NCBI GenBank assembly: GCA_039808325.1
Contig: JBDHSU010000191.1
Coordinates: 1 to 5,537, forward strand
Reading direction: 5' to 3'
DNA from: JAFKKS01 sp039808325
Lineage (GTDB): Bacteria > Pseudomonadota > Alphaproteobacteria > Rhizobiales > Xanthobacteraceae
Length of the DNA stretch: 5,537 nt
Shown here: positions 1 through 5,401 of the stretch, one piece after another
Layout of the letters: each line of letters begins with the position of its first letter
Position numbering within the stretch: the first letter of the stretch is position 1
Translations under genes and position numbers: made by a program
Notes under the pieces: generated by a model
The model's input: the letters and a program-made list of their open reading frames with translations, nothing else
What the model was told of the DNA's origin: nothing
Databases searched by the model: none

Positions 1-77
1 AAGCCGAGGGACTCGCGCGCCACCTGAGCAGCCTTCAGGCCGCCGCGCGCAACCTCACCGCCGGTCTGCCTTACTGA
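1..77 (+). CDS. C-terminal fragment of an unidentified protein (possibly a transcriptional regulator)
   Basis: Reading from base 3, 24 sense codons run to a TGA at 75-77 and end in ...AARNLTAGLPY. Almost every codon ends in G or C, as in the real genes downstream, which favours a true coding frame over the competing minus-strand frame. The fragment is short, Ala/Leu/Arg-rich and looks like an amphipathic helix. Such tails close many proteins, including IclR-type regulators, and a regulator directly upstream of a transporter operon with a palindromic operator would make sense. That identity is only a guess, because no domain is visible. The gene body lies off the left edge. It is separated from the next gene by 148 nt that hold a promoter candidate, so it is probably not part of the transporter operon. 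Confidence 0.5.
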   Translation, partial: AEGLARHLSSLQAAARNLTAGLPY

Positions 78-138
78 TCCATCGAACAGCGCGGACGAAG
101 CCCGGCCAAGTTCGGGGAACATCGCTATGCGCATTTTG

Positions 139-167
139 TTGACGGCGTTCTAGCCGCGTGGTCTCAT
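139..167 (+). promoter_or_regulatory. Candidate sigma70-type promoter of the transporter operon
   Basis: TTGACG at 139-144 matches the -35 consensus at five of six bases. After a 17-bp spacer, TCTCAT at 162-167 matches the -10 consensus TATAAT at four of six. A strong -35 with a loose -10 is common in alphaproteobacteria. Transcription would begin near 174, leaving a leader of about 50 nt that contains the palindrome at 190-208 and the ribosome-binding site. It is the best-looking pair in the 148-nt gap, but no experiment supports it. Confidence 0.45.
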
Positions 168-189
168 CTCCGGGGCGCTATGCATCTAT

Positions 190-208
190 TTGTGCGCATT
201 GCGCACAA
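190..208. promoter_or_regulatory. Perfect 19-bp palindrome, candidate operator
   Basis: TTGTGCGCA-T-TGCGCACAA has two perfect 9-base arms around one central base. It lies between the candidate -10 and the ribosome-binding site, roughly 16-34 bases past the inferred transcription start. A dimeric repressor bound there would block elongation or initiation. The shape and symmetry fit sites used by IclR, GntR or LacI-type regulators, but I cannot name the family from the motif. As RNA, a one-base loop cannot form; the stem would open to a larger loop and could still fold. A DNA operator is the simpler reading. Confidence 0.55.
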
Positions 209-214
209 TGCAAC

Positions 215-220
215 GGAGAG
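215..220 (+). promoter_or_regulatory. Shine-Dalgarno site deciding the start of the first binding-protein gene
   Basis: GGAGAG lies five bases before the ATG at 226. The same arrangement (GGAGAGG, then TTCC, then ATGGGGCAC) precedes the second copy at 1375. The in-frame TTG at 190 and ATG at 208 have no such site, so 226 is chosen as the start. Confidence 0.85.
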
Positions 221-225
221 ATTCC

Positions 226-1302
226 ATGGGGCACGACCGTTCGCCTTCGAAAATTTCCCGACGCAATCTTATGGCTGCCGGCACGGCCGCCGTCGCGATG
301 CCGTTCGTCTGGCGGCAGGCCGATGCTCAGACAAAGCGCATCGTCGTGAGAGACTCGGGAGGGCCGTTCGCCAAAGCTTATGACGAGGCTTTCTACCGCC
401 CGTTTCGGGAAGCGACAGGTGTCGAGGTCGTCGGCGTTCCCTCCACGGCCGAGCCAACCGCGCAAGTCAAAAGCATGGTTGATGCCAAGAGCTACACATG
501 GAATATCGCAAGCATCACTATTGCCGCGATCGAACAGCTTGTCTCCGAGGGAGATTACCTCGAGCGGCACGAATTGGAGAAGGACGGAGCGGTCGCGGAG
601 ATTCCACCGGAATACATGTCGCCTTACGGCGTCGGTTGCGATGTCTACACCACCGTTCTCGGCTACCGTAAGGACAAGTTCGAGGGCAGGAAGGCGCCCG
701 AGTCCTGGAAGGATTTTTGGGATACGTCGGCGTTCCCGGGACGTCGCGCAATGCGCAAGCATCCCTTTGACACCACGGAGCAGGCGTTGTTCGCCGACGG
801 TGTGCCGTCGGACAAGGTCTATCCACTCGACTTCGATCGCGCCTTCAAGAGTCTCGATCGGATCAAGCCGAGCATTTCAGCATGGTGGACCGGCGGCGCA
901 CAGGCGACGCAGATGCTTGTGAGCGGCGAAGTCGATCTCATTCCAACTTGGGTAACGCGCGTTCAGGCCGCCGCTGACGCGGGTGCGCCGGTCGGCATCG
1001 GGTGGGATCAGAATCTTTGGGGCTGTGACAGTTGGGCCATCCTGAAGGGAACGCCGCATCTGGAGACCTGTCGCGAGTTCATCAAGTTCTGCTCGGATCC
1101 GAAACGTCTCGCAATTCTCACGAATTACGCGGCCGTTGGGCCAGTCACGCCAAAGTCCTATGACTACGTGGACCCGAAGAAGGCGCCCAACCTGCCGACA
1201 TTCCCCGACAATCGGGTGCGCGGCGTAAAGATCAACAACTCGTTCTGGGCAAAGAACAAGGACAAAGCGGTCGAGCGCTTCAACGCATGGCTGCTCGCGT
1301 GA
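226..1302 (+). CDS. Tat-exported periplasmic solute-binding protein of a polyamine-type ABC importer (copy 1)
   Basis: A 358-residue binding protein of the PotD-like (COG0687-type) family, which captures a small solute in the periplasm and hands it to the permease encoded downstream. Residues 1-34 form a Tat signal: SRRNLM at 11-16, a short hydrophobic stretch, and a likely cut after ADA (34/35). The mature protein shows family motifs: FREATG near the N-terminus, HPFDTTE with Asp182 and Glu185 (DxxE, as PotD Asp168/Glu171), SGEVDLIPTW with Trp242 (probable counterpart of PotD Trp229), and CDSWAI with Asp268 (probable counterpart of PotD Asp257). The PotD Trp34/Tyr37 region is replaced by RDSGGP, so the ligand need not be spermidine or putrescine; opines, aminophosphonates or other amines remain possible. 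There are four mature cysteines, at 138, 267, 282 and 289. It is first in the operon, followed after 72 nt by its paralogue. The family call is firm and the ligand is unknown. Confidence 0.9.
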   Translation: MGHDRSPSKISRRNLMAAGTAAVAMPFVWRQADAQTKRIVVRDSGGPFAKAYDEAFYRPFREATGVEVVGVPSTAEPTAQVKSMVDAKSYTWNIASITIAAIEQLVSEGDYLERHELEKDGAVAEIPPEYMSPYGVGCDVYTTVLGYRKDKFEGRKAPESWKDFWDTSAFPGRRAMRKHPFDTTEQALFADGVPSDKVYPLDFDRAFKSLDRIKPSISAWWTGGAQATQMLVSGEVDLIPTWVTRVQAAADAGAPVGIGWDQNLWGCDSWAILKGTPHLETCREFIKFCSDPKRLAILTNYAAVGPVTPKSYDYVDPKKAPNLPTFPDNRVRGVKINNSFWAKNKDKAVERFNAWLLA

Positions 1303-1313
1303 GATCTAACCGC

Positions 1314-1338
1314 AACGGCGGCAAGGCCGTTCCGGCTT
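1314..1338 (+). promoter_or_regulatory. Two overlapping, mutually exclusive hairpins between the binding-protein genes
   Basis: Twelve bases after the first gene's stop, AACGGC (1314-1319) pairs perfectly with GCCGTT (1326-1331) around a six-base loop. The same GCCG can instead pair with CGGC just downstream: AGGCCG (1324-1329) with CGGCTT (1333-1338), including one G-U pair and a three-base loop. No U-tract follows, so this is not a classical intrinsic terminator. It could stabilise the 3' end of the first transcript segment or tune expression of the two copies. It may also be chance in GC-rich DNA. Confidence 0.3.
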
Positions 1339-1363
1339 AATAGAGGATGTGACGCAACGCAAC

Positions 1364-1370
1364 GGAGAGG
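1364..1370 (+). promoter_or_regulatory. Shine-Dalgarno site of the second binding-protein gene
   Basis: GGAGAGG lies four bases before the ATG at 1375. It differs from the copy-1 site by one base (G for A at its end), so the ribosome-binding site was duplicated together with the gene. Confidence 0.85.
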
Positions 1371-1374
1371 TTCC

Positions 1375-2451
1375 ATGGGGCACGGCCGTTCGTTCTCGAA
1401 ACTTTCCCGACGCAGTCTGATGGCTGCCGGCGGTGTGGTAGTGGCCTCGCCATTTTTTTGGCGACAGGCCGATGCGCAAACGAAACGCATTATCGTTCGC
1501 GATTCCGGCGGGCCTTACTCGAAGGGCTATGAGGAGGGATTTTACCGCCCGTTTCGGGAGGCGACGGGGATCGAGGTTGTCGGCGTAACCTCCAGCTACG
1601 AGCCGACGGCGCAGATCAAGAGCATGGTGGAGGCCAAGAACTACACCTGGAATATCGCCAGTATCAGCGGCGCTGCTGTCGATCAGCTCTCGTCGGAGGG
1701 CGATTATCTCGAGCGGCACGGATTGGAGAAGGAAGGTGCCGTCGCCCAGGTTCCGCGGGAATATGTTTCGGCCTACGGTGTCGGCTCCGACGTGTACGCC
1801 ACCGCCCTCGGCTATCGTAAGGAAAAGTTCGAGGGCGGAAAGGCACCCGAGTCCTGGAAGGATTTTTGGGACACGTCGGCGTTTCCGGGGCGCCGCGCCA
1901 TGCGCAGGCATCCTTTCGACACCATAGAGCAGGCGCTATTCGCCGACGGCGTGCCGTCGGACAAGGTCTATCCGCTCGACTTCGATCGCGCCTTCAAGAG
2001 TCTCGATCGGATCAAGCCACATGTGACGACGTGGTGGACCGGCGGCGCGCAGGCGACGCAACTGCTTGTGAGCGGCGAGGTCGACATGATCGCAACTTAC
2101 TCGTCGCGTGTGCAGGCCGCCGCCGATGCGGGGGCGCCTGTCGGGGTGTCCTGGGATCAAAGCTTATGGGGATATAATAGTTGGACGATCCTCAAAGGCG
2201 CGCCGAACCTGGAGATCTGCCGCGAGTTCATAAAATTCTGCTCCGATCCGAAACGTCTGGCAGTGATCACGAATTACGTTTCGGTGGGCCCCGTCACGCC
2301 GGAATCCTACAAATACATCGATCCGAAAAAGGCGCCCACGCTGCCAACTTTTCCGGAAAATCGCGCGCGCAGCGTTAAAATCAACGATGCGTTCTGGGCA
2401 AAGAGTAAAGACAAAGCGATCGAGCGCTTCACGGCGTGGCTGCTAAAGTGA
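1375..2451 (+). CDS. Tat-exported periplasmic solute-binding protein of a polyamine-type ABC importer (copy 2)
   Basis: A 358-residue paralogue of the preceding protein. It aligns without gaps, with about 77 differences by my count (roughly 78% identity). The Tat signal is kept (SRRSLM at 11-16, likely cut after ADA at 34/35), as are Asp182 and Glu185 in HPFDTIE and the Cys282/Cys289 pair. It differs at positions that motif alignment puts in the ligand pocket: Tyr242 replaces Trp242, Asn268 replaces Asp268, and Tyr267 replaces Cys267. Cys138 is Ser. Losing the acidic residue that grips an amine in PotD suggests another ligand or affinity, though the frame is intact and nothing suggests decay. 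It presumably feeds the same permease, since only one permease/ATPase set follows. The ATPase gene begins 70 nt downstream. Confidence 0.9.
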   Translation: MGHGRSFSKLSRRSLMAAGGVVVASPFFWRQADAQTKRIIVRDSGGPYSKGYEEGFYRPFREATGIEVVGVTSSYEPTAQIKSMVEAKNYTWNIASISGAAVDQLSSEGDYLERHGLEKEGAVAQVPREYVSAYGVGSDVYATALGYRKEKFEGGKAPESWKDFWDTSAFPGRRAMRRHPFDTIEQALFADGVPSDKVYPLDFDRAFKSLDRIKPHVTTWWTGGAQATQLLVSGEVDMIATYSSRVQAAADAGAPVGVSWDQSLWGYNSWTILKGAPNLEICREFIKFCSDPKRLAVITNYVSVGPVTPESYKYIDPKKAPTLPTFPENRARSVKINDAFWAKSKDKAIERFTAWLLK

Positions 2452-2458
2452 GGCTCGA

Positions 2459-2478
2459 ACGCCTGAAGGCGAGGGCGT
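2459..2478 (+). promoter_or_regulatory. Small hairpin just after the second binding-protein gene
   Basis: CGCC (2460-2463) pairs with GGCG (2468-2471) around the tetraloop TGAA. ACGCC (2459-2463) can instead pair with GGCGT (2474-2478). No T-run follows, so a terminator is unlikely. The structure could protect upstream mRNA from 3' decay, which would fit the need for more binding protein than ATPase. It is short, so confidence is low. Confidence 0.25.
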
Positions 2479-2480
2479 CT

Positions 2481-2516
2481 GTGGCCATGTTTGTCACCTC
2501 AGATCGACGCAGGTGA
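2481..2516 (+). CDS. Possible 11-residue leader peptide upstream of the ATPase gene
   Basis: A short frame opens with GTG at 2481, five bases after GAGGG (2471-2475), which could serve as its ribosome-binding site. An internal ATG at 2487 is an alternative start. It reads MAMFVTSDRRR and stops with TGA at 2514-2516, inside the ATPase Shine-Dalgarno and five bases before the ATPase ATG. Its last three codons are all Arg (CGA, CGC, AGG). It runs through the stem at 2493-2517, so translating it would melt that stem and could couple translation to the ATPase gene. Arginine is a polyamine precursor, and Arg/ornithine-sensing leader peptides are known upstream of some polyamine genes (speFL in enterobacteria). 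Any similarity here is of logic, not sequence. A frame this short can easily arise by chance. Confidence 0.25.
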   Translation: MAMFVTSDRRR

Positions 2517-2517
2517 C
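2493..2517 (+). promoter_or_regulatory. Hairpin sequestering the ATPase ribosome-binding site
   Basis: GTCACCT (2493-2499) and AGGTGAC (2511-2517) form a perfect 7-bp stem with an 11-base loop. The 3' arm is the Shine-Dalgarno of the ATPase gene. The 5' arm, TCACCTC in context, copies the anti-Shine-Dalgarno end of 16S rRNA. When folded, the stem would hide the site and lower ATPase translation. Something that opens it, such as a ribosome on the small leader frame or a ligand, would raise it. The pairing is seen directly; the regulatory role is inferred. Confidence 0.5.
2511..2516 (+). promoter_or_regulatory. Shine-Dalgarno site deciding the ATPase start
   Basis: AGGTGA is fully complementary to the 16S anti-Shine-Dalgarno core and lies five bases before the ATG at 2522. 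An in-frame GTG at 2513 would add three residues, but it overlaps this site and has no ribosome-binding site of its own, so 2522 is preferred. Confidence 0.7.
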
Positions 2518-2521
2518 TTGC

Positions 2522-3589
2522 ATGCCTCCAAAGTTGCGCGTCGTCGGAGTTCGAAAATCGTACGGCGGTGTCGTGGCACTCGCCGAGACAAGCCTCGATC
2601 TGAGGGAAGGAGAGTTTCTAACTCTTCTTGGGCCGTCGGGATCGGGAAAAACAACCCTGTTGATGACGGTTGCGGGACTGATTGCGCCCAACGCCGGCGA
2701 GATCTGGATCGATGGCCGCGATGCCTCCGGTCAGCCGCCCTGGGAGCGTGACATCGGCATGGTGTTCCAGAACTACGCGCTCTTCCCGCATTACACGGTA
2801 TTCGAGAATATCGCCTTTCCCCTGCGGATGCGCCGCCACGCGGCGGCCAACGTTGCACAGGAAGTCGAGCGTATTCTCGATATCGTTCGTCTCGGCCACG
2901 TCGCGGGGCGGTTGCCAAGTCAATTGTCTGGCGGCCAGCAACAGCGCGTCGCGCTCGCGCGGGCTCTCGTTTATAGACCTTCGATCGTTCTGATGGACGA
3001 GCCGCTCGGCGCGCTCGACAAGAAGCTGCGTGATCAGTTGCAGATCGAGATCAAGCAATTGCACGAGGCGTTGAAGGCAACGATCCTCTACGTCACGCAC
3101 GATCAGCAAGAGGCGTTGACTATGTCCGATCGCATCTGCCTGATGCAGAACGGACGGATCGAGCAGATCGGAACACCGCAGGATCTCTACTTTCGTCCGC
3201 AGAGCGTGTTCGCGGCCGACTTCCTTGGCGAGTCGAACATTCTTCCGGGCCGCATCGTCAGTCACACTGACGGATATGCGACGGTCGTGCTTGATGGGGA
3301 GAGCGATCTGCGTCTTGTGGTGCGGTCGGACCAGGCCGTCGGGCCGGCGAGCTTGATGGTGAGGCCGGAATGTCTGGTATTCCTCGATGATCAGCGGCCG
3401 GGCGCCTTCGAGGGAAGAATCGCTTCGATCGTCTTCATCGGCGGCACGACGAAATATCTCATCACGTTGTCCGGCGGCGCGACGATATCGCTCAACGAGA
3501 CGACGCGGCGCGATATGGCGCGCCATCGCGGCGAGCGTGTGCGTTTTGGCTTCGCGCCCGAAGACGGCGTCATCCTGCGGGCGACGTAG
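2522..3589 (+). CDS. ATP-binding protein of the polyamine-type ABC importer (PotA-like)
   Basis: A 355-residue cytoplasmic ATPase that should act as a homodimer, using ATP hydrolysis to drive uptake through the fused permease. All catalytic motifs are intact: Walker A GPSGSGKT (37-44), Q-loop Gln83 in VFQNYALFPH, signature LSGGQQQ (135-141), Walker B IVLMDEP (155-161) with catalytic Glu160, D-loop Asp166 and H-loop His193 in VTHD. FAADFLGESN (230-239) marks the junction with the C-terminal regulatory region. This region (about 240-355) is the TOBE/OB-fold extension usual for PotA, FbpC and MalK-type ATPases, and the length is normal for the group. Its stop codon TAG is followed directly by the permease ATG, which implies translational coupling. 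Translation start may be controlled by the stem at 2493-2517. PotA-like assignment is firm at family level; the substrate is not shown by the ATPase. Confidence 0.95.
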   Translation: MPPKLRVVGVRKSYGGVVALAETSLDLREGEFLTLLGPSGSGKTTLLMTVAGLIAPNAGEIWIDGRDASGQPPWERDIGMVFQNYALFPHYTVFENIAFPLRMRRHAAANVAQEVERILDIVRLGHVAGRLPSQLSGGQQQRVALARALVYRPSIVLMDEPLGALDKKLRDQLQIEIKQLHEALKATILYVTHDQQEALTMSDRICLMQNGRIEQIGTPQDLYFRPQSVFAADFLGESNILPGRIVSHTDGYATVVLDGESDLRLVVRSDQAVGPASLMVRPECLVFLDDQRPGAFEGRIASIVFIGGTTKYLITLSGGATISLNETTRRDMARHRGERVRFGFAPEDGVILRAT

Positions 3590-5380
3590 ATGCGCGATCG
3601 GGGAGGCGGCTCCGGCTGGTTGGCTCGTGCGCGCGGCGCGACGTGGATCTGGTTTCTGGCTCCCGTCGTTCTCTATCTCGTTCTGCTGATGGTGTTGCCG
3701 GTCGGCCGGCTGTTGCTCCTCGCGATCACGACACGCGACGGGACGCTGACGATCGACAATTTCGCACGGGCGTTTCAGGTGCCGGTTTATCTGAAGGTAT
3801 TCTGGATCACGCTCAAGCTCGCGGCGATGACGACGGTGCTGTCGTTGATCTTCAGCTATCCGGTCGCCTATCTCGCGTCCATTGCCCGTGCCAGCACACG
3901 TGTATGGATCGTTTTTCTCATTCTCTTGCCGTTTTGGACGAGCTTTCTCGTGCGCACTTTTGCGTGGCTCGTCCTGCTCGGTAAGAACGGCACGATCAAT
4001 TCGCTGCTGCGTGCATTGGGAATCATCGATGCGCCCGCTAATTTGATGTTCAACTTCACGGCAGTGCTCGTCGTGATGTGCCACGCGATGATGTCGCTTT
4101 GCGTGCTGACGATGCTCTCTGTCATGGAGAACATCGACCGAAACTTGCAGCGTGCGGCGACGACGTTGGGAGCGCCTCCCGGCAGCGCGTTCTGGCAGGT
4201 CTACTTCCCGTTGTCCTTACCGGGCGTTTCCGCGTCGGCATTATTGGTGTTCATCTCGGCGCTCGGCTTCTTCATCACGCCTGCCTTCATCGGCGGACGG
4301 CAGGAAACGGTGATCACGCAGGTGATCATCGAGCAGGTGCTCGAACTGTTGAATTGGCCGTTTGCCGCGGCCCTGTCGATCATGCTGCTCGCGATCTCGC
4401 TCGTGATCTTCTATGTGTTCGACAGGCTGGTCGGCATCTCGGCGCTGTCGGGAGGCGCTGGGCAGACGGGATTGGCCGAGAGCGCCCAGCGCGCGCTGCC
4501 GCGCCGCGGCGAATACGGCCGCAAGGTCTTGGCGTTGATCGGCCGCATCAGTGACGTCTTTGTCGCGCCGCTGCAGCGCCGCGCGCACCATCGTGGCGGT
4601 GAAACGCGGCGCTTCGGCGTGCTCTCCGTCGTCTGCGCGGCGGTCCTTGCATTCCTGGTTTTGCCGCCTTTCGTGATGGTGCCTCTATCTTTCACCGAGA
4701 CAAGTTTTATCGACTGGCCGCCGCGGGGCTTCTCGATGCGATGGTATGTGACCTTTTTTTCGTCGCCGGAATGGATGGCGGCGACCTATCGGTCGTTCGT
4801 GATCGGTTTATTCTCCGCCTTGCTAGCCATGGTGATCGGTGTGCCTGCCGCCTTCGTGCTGGCGCGCCGACAATTCGCCGGCAAGGTCGGATTGATCAGC
4901 TTGATCCTTTCACCGCTCATCATACCGCGCATCATCATTGCCTTGGCGCTGTTCTACCTGTTTGCGCGGCTCAACATAGCGGGAACCATCCTGAGTCTTG
5001 TCCTCGGACATGCGGTGATTTCCGTGCCATTCGTCGTCGTTACGGTCATGGCGACGCTCAAGAACTTCGACCAGAGGCTCGAGCATGCCGCATGGAGTCT
5101 CGGCGCGCGGCCGTGGCGTACATTCTTGCACGTCACATTTCCGATCATCCGCTCGGGTTTGCTCGCGGCATTTCTGTTCGCTTTCATCACCTCGTTCGAT
5201 GAATTGACCATCGCGCTGTTCGTCACCGGCGGCGTTACCAGCACGCTGCCCAAGCAAATGTGGGACGCCGCCATTTTGCAGATCACTCCGACACTCGCGG
5301 CGGCGTCGACGTTTCTGCTCGTTGTGGTCATGGTGGCCATCGGCGCAACCGAATGGCTACGGCGGCGAACCGCGGCCTGA
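3590..5380 (+). CDS. Fused two-domain permease of the polyamine-type ABC importer (PotB-PotC-like)
   Basis: This 596-residue inner-membrane protein carries both permease halves, normally two genes (potB and potC), and forms the transport channel. The first half (about 1-280) has predicted membrane segments near 19-40, 70-94, 106-130, 150-172, 214-236 and 258-277, with a cytoplasmic coupling (EAA-type) loop at 188-208 (RAATTLG...FPLSLPG). The second half (342-596) has segments near 342-365, 402-425, 435-462, 465-490, 522-545 and 568-590, with its own loop at 498-518 (EHAAWSLGAR...FPI). The halves are joined by a cytoplasmic, Arg-rich linker (about 278-341) without obvious domain character. Both coupling loops are intact, so one polypeptide should dock with two ATPases. 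Fused permeases also occur in iron (FbpB) and thiamine (ThiP) importers. The ATG abuts the ATPase stop and has no good ribosome-binding site of its own, so it probably relies on coupled translation. Confidence 0.93.
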   Translation: MRDRGGGSGWLARARGATWIWFLAPVVLYLVLLMVLPVGRLLLLAITTRDGTLTIDNFARAFQVPVYLKVFWITLKLAAMTTVLSLIFSYPVAYLASIARASTRVWIVFLILLPFWTSFLVRTFAWLVLLGKNGTINSLLRALGIIDAPANLMFNFTAVLVVMCHAMMSLCVLTMLSVMENIDRNLQRAATTLGAPPGSAFWQVYFPLSLPGVSASALLVFISALGFFITPAFIGGRQETVITQVIIEQVLELLNWPFAAALSIMLLAISLVIFYVFDRLVGISALSGGAGQTGLAESAQRALPRRGEYGRKVLALIGRISDVFVAPLQRRAHHRGGETRRFGVLSVVCAAVLAFLVLPPFVMVPLSFTETSFIDWPPRGFSMRWYVTFFSSPEWMAATYRSFVIGLFSALLAMVIGVPAAFVLARRQFAGKVGLISLILSPLIIPRIIIALALFYLFARLNIAGTILSLVLGHAVISVPFVVVTVMATLKNFDQRLEHAAWSLGARPWRTFLHVTFPIIRSGLLAAFLFAFITSFDELTIALFVTGGVTSTLPKQMWDAAILQITPTLAAASTFLLVVVMVAIGATEWLRRRTAA

Positions 5381-5401
5381 ATGGGCGGTCACGCTCGGTT
5401 C
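5367..5401. terminator. Weak inverted repeat between convergent genes, possible bidirectional terminator
   Basis: GAACCG (5367-5372) and CGGTTC (5396-5401) form a 6-bp stem around a 23-base span. The repeat straddles the permease stop and reaches the stop of the convergent dehydrogenase gene. No T-tract follows on either strand and the loop is large, so intrinsic termination is doubtful. It is listed because the 19-nt convergent gap offers no better candidate. Confidence 0.2.

Larger units (their letters stand above)
210..2451 (+). repeat. Tandem gene duplication (direct repeat, 1149-bp period)
   Basis: The unit at 210-1302 is repeated at 1359-2451 with a constant offset of 1149 bases and no indels. 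Similarity starts just upstream of the Shine-Dalgarno (GCAACGGAGAG) and runs to the stop codon. The palindrome and promoter lie outside the unit. The two copies differ throughout, mostly at third positions, so this is an old duplication. One exception is a nearly unchanged patch at 802-869 and 1951-2018, with one difference in 68 bases. Confidence 0.9.

Noticed and set aside
1..134. Minus-strand frame starting at ATG 134 (or 122) and running off the left edge
   Set aside because: It is open, but has no convincing Shine-Dalgarno and weaker third-position G/C preference than the plus-strand frame ending at 77. A divergent regulator here is not excluded.
190..225. Longer N-terminus for the first binding protein from TTG 190 or ATG 208
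   Set aside because: Neither start has a ribosome-binding site, the extension would cross the palindrome, and the paralogue supports the start at 226.
2173..2178. Perfect TATAAT inside the second binding-protein gene, possible internal promoter
   Set aside because: It arises from the Tyr-Asn codons TAT AAT. There is no -35-like hexamer at 16-18 bp upstream and no extended -10 TGn.
2513..2515. GTG start for the ATPase gene, overlapping the leader stop as GTGA
   Set aside because: It lacks its own Shine-Dalgarno and sits within the site that suits ATG 2522. It stays a possible alternative only if translation is coupled to the leader frame.
3601..3622. Internal TTG start at 3620 for the permease after GGGAGG (3601-3606)
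   Set aside because: The spacing of 13 bases is too long, and the ATG at 3590 directly after the ATPase stop gives a simpler coupled start.
2618..4084. A 488-codon open frame on the minus strand across the ATPase and permease genes
   Set aside because: Its product is rich in Arg, Gln, His, Asp and Glu with no recognisable domain, and it lies opposite two well-conserved genes. It is an antisense shadow of high-GC coding sequence.
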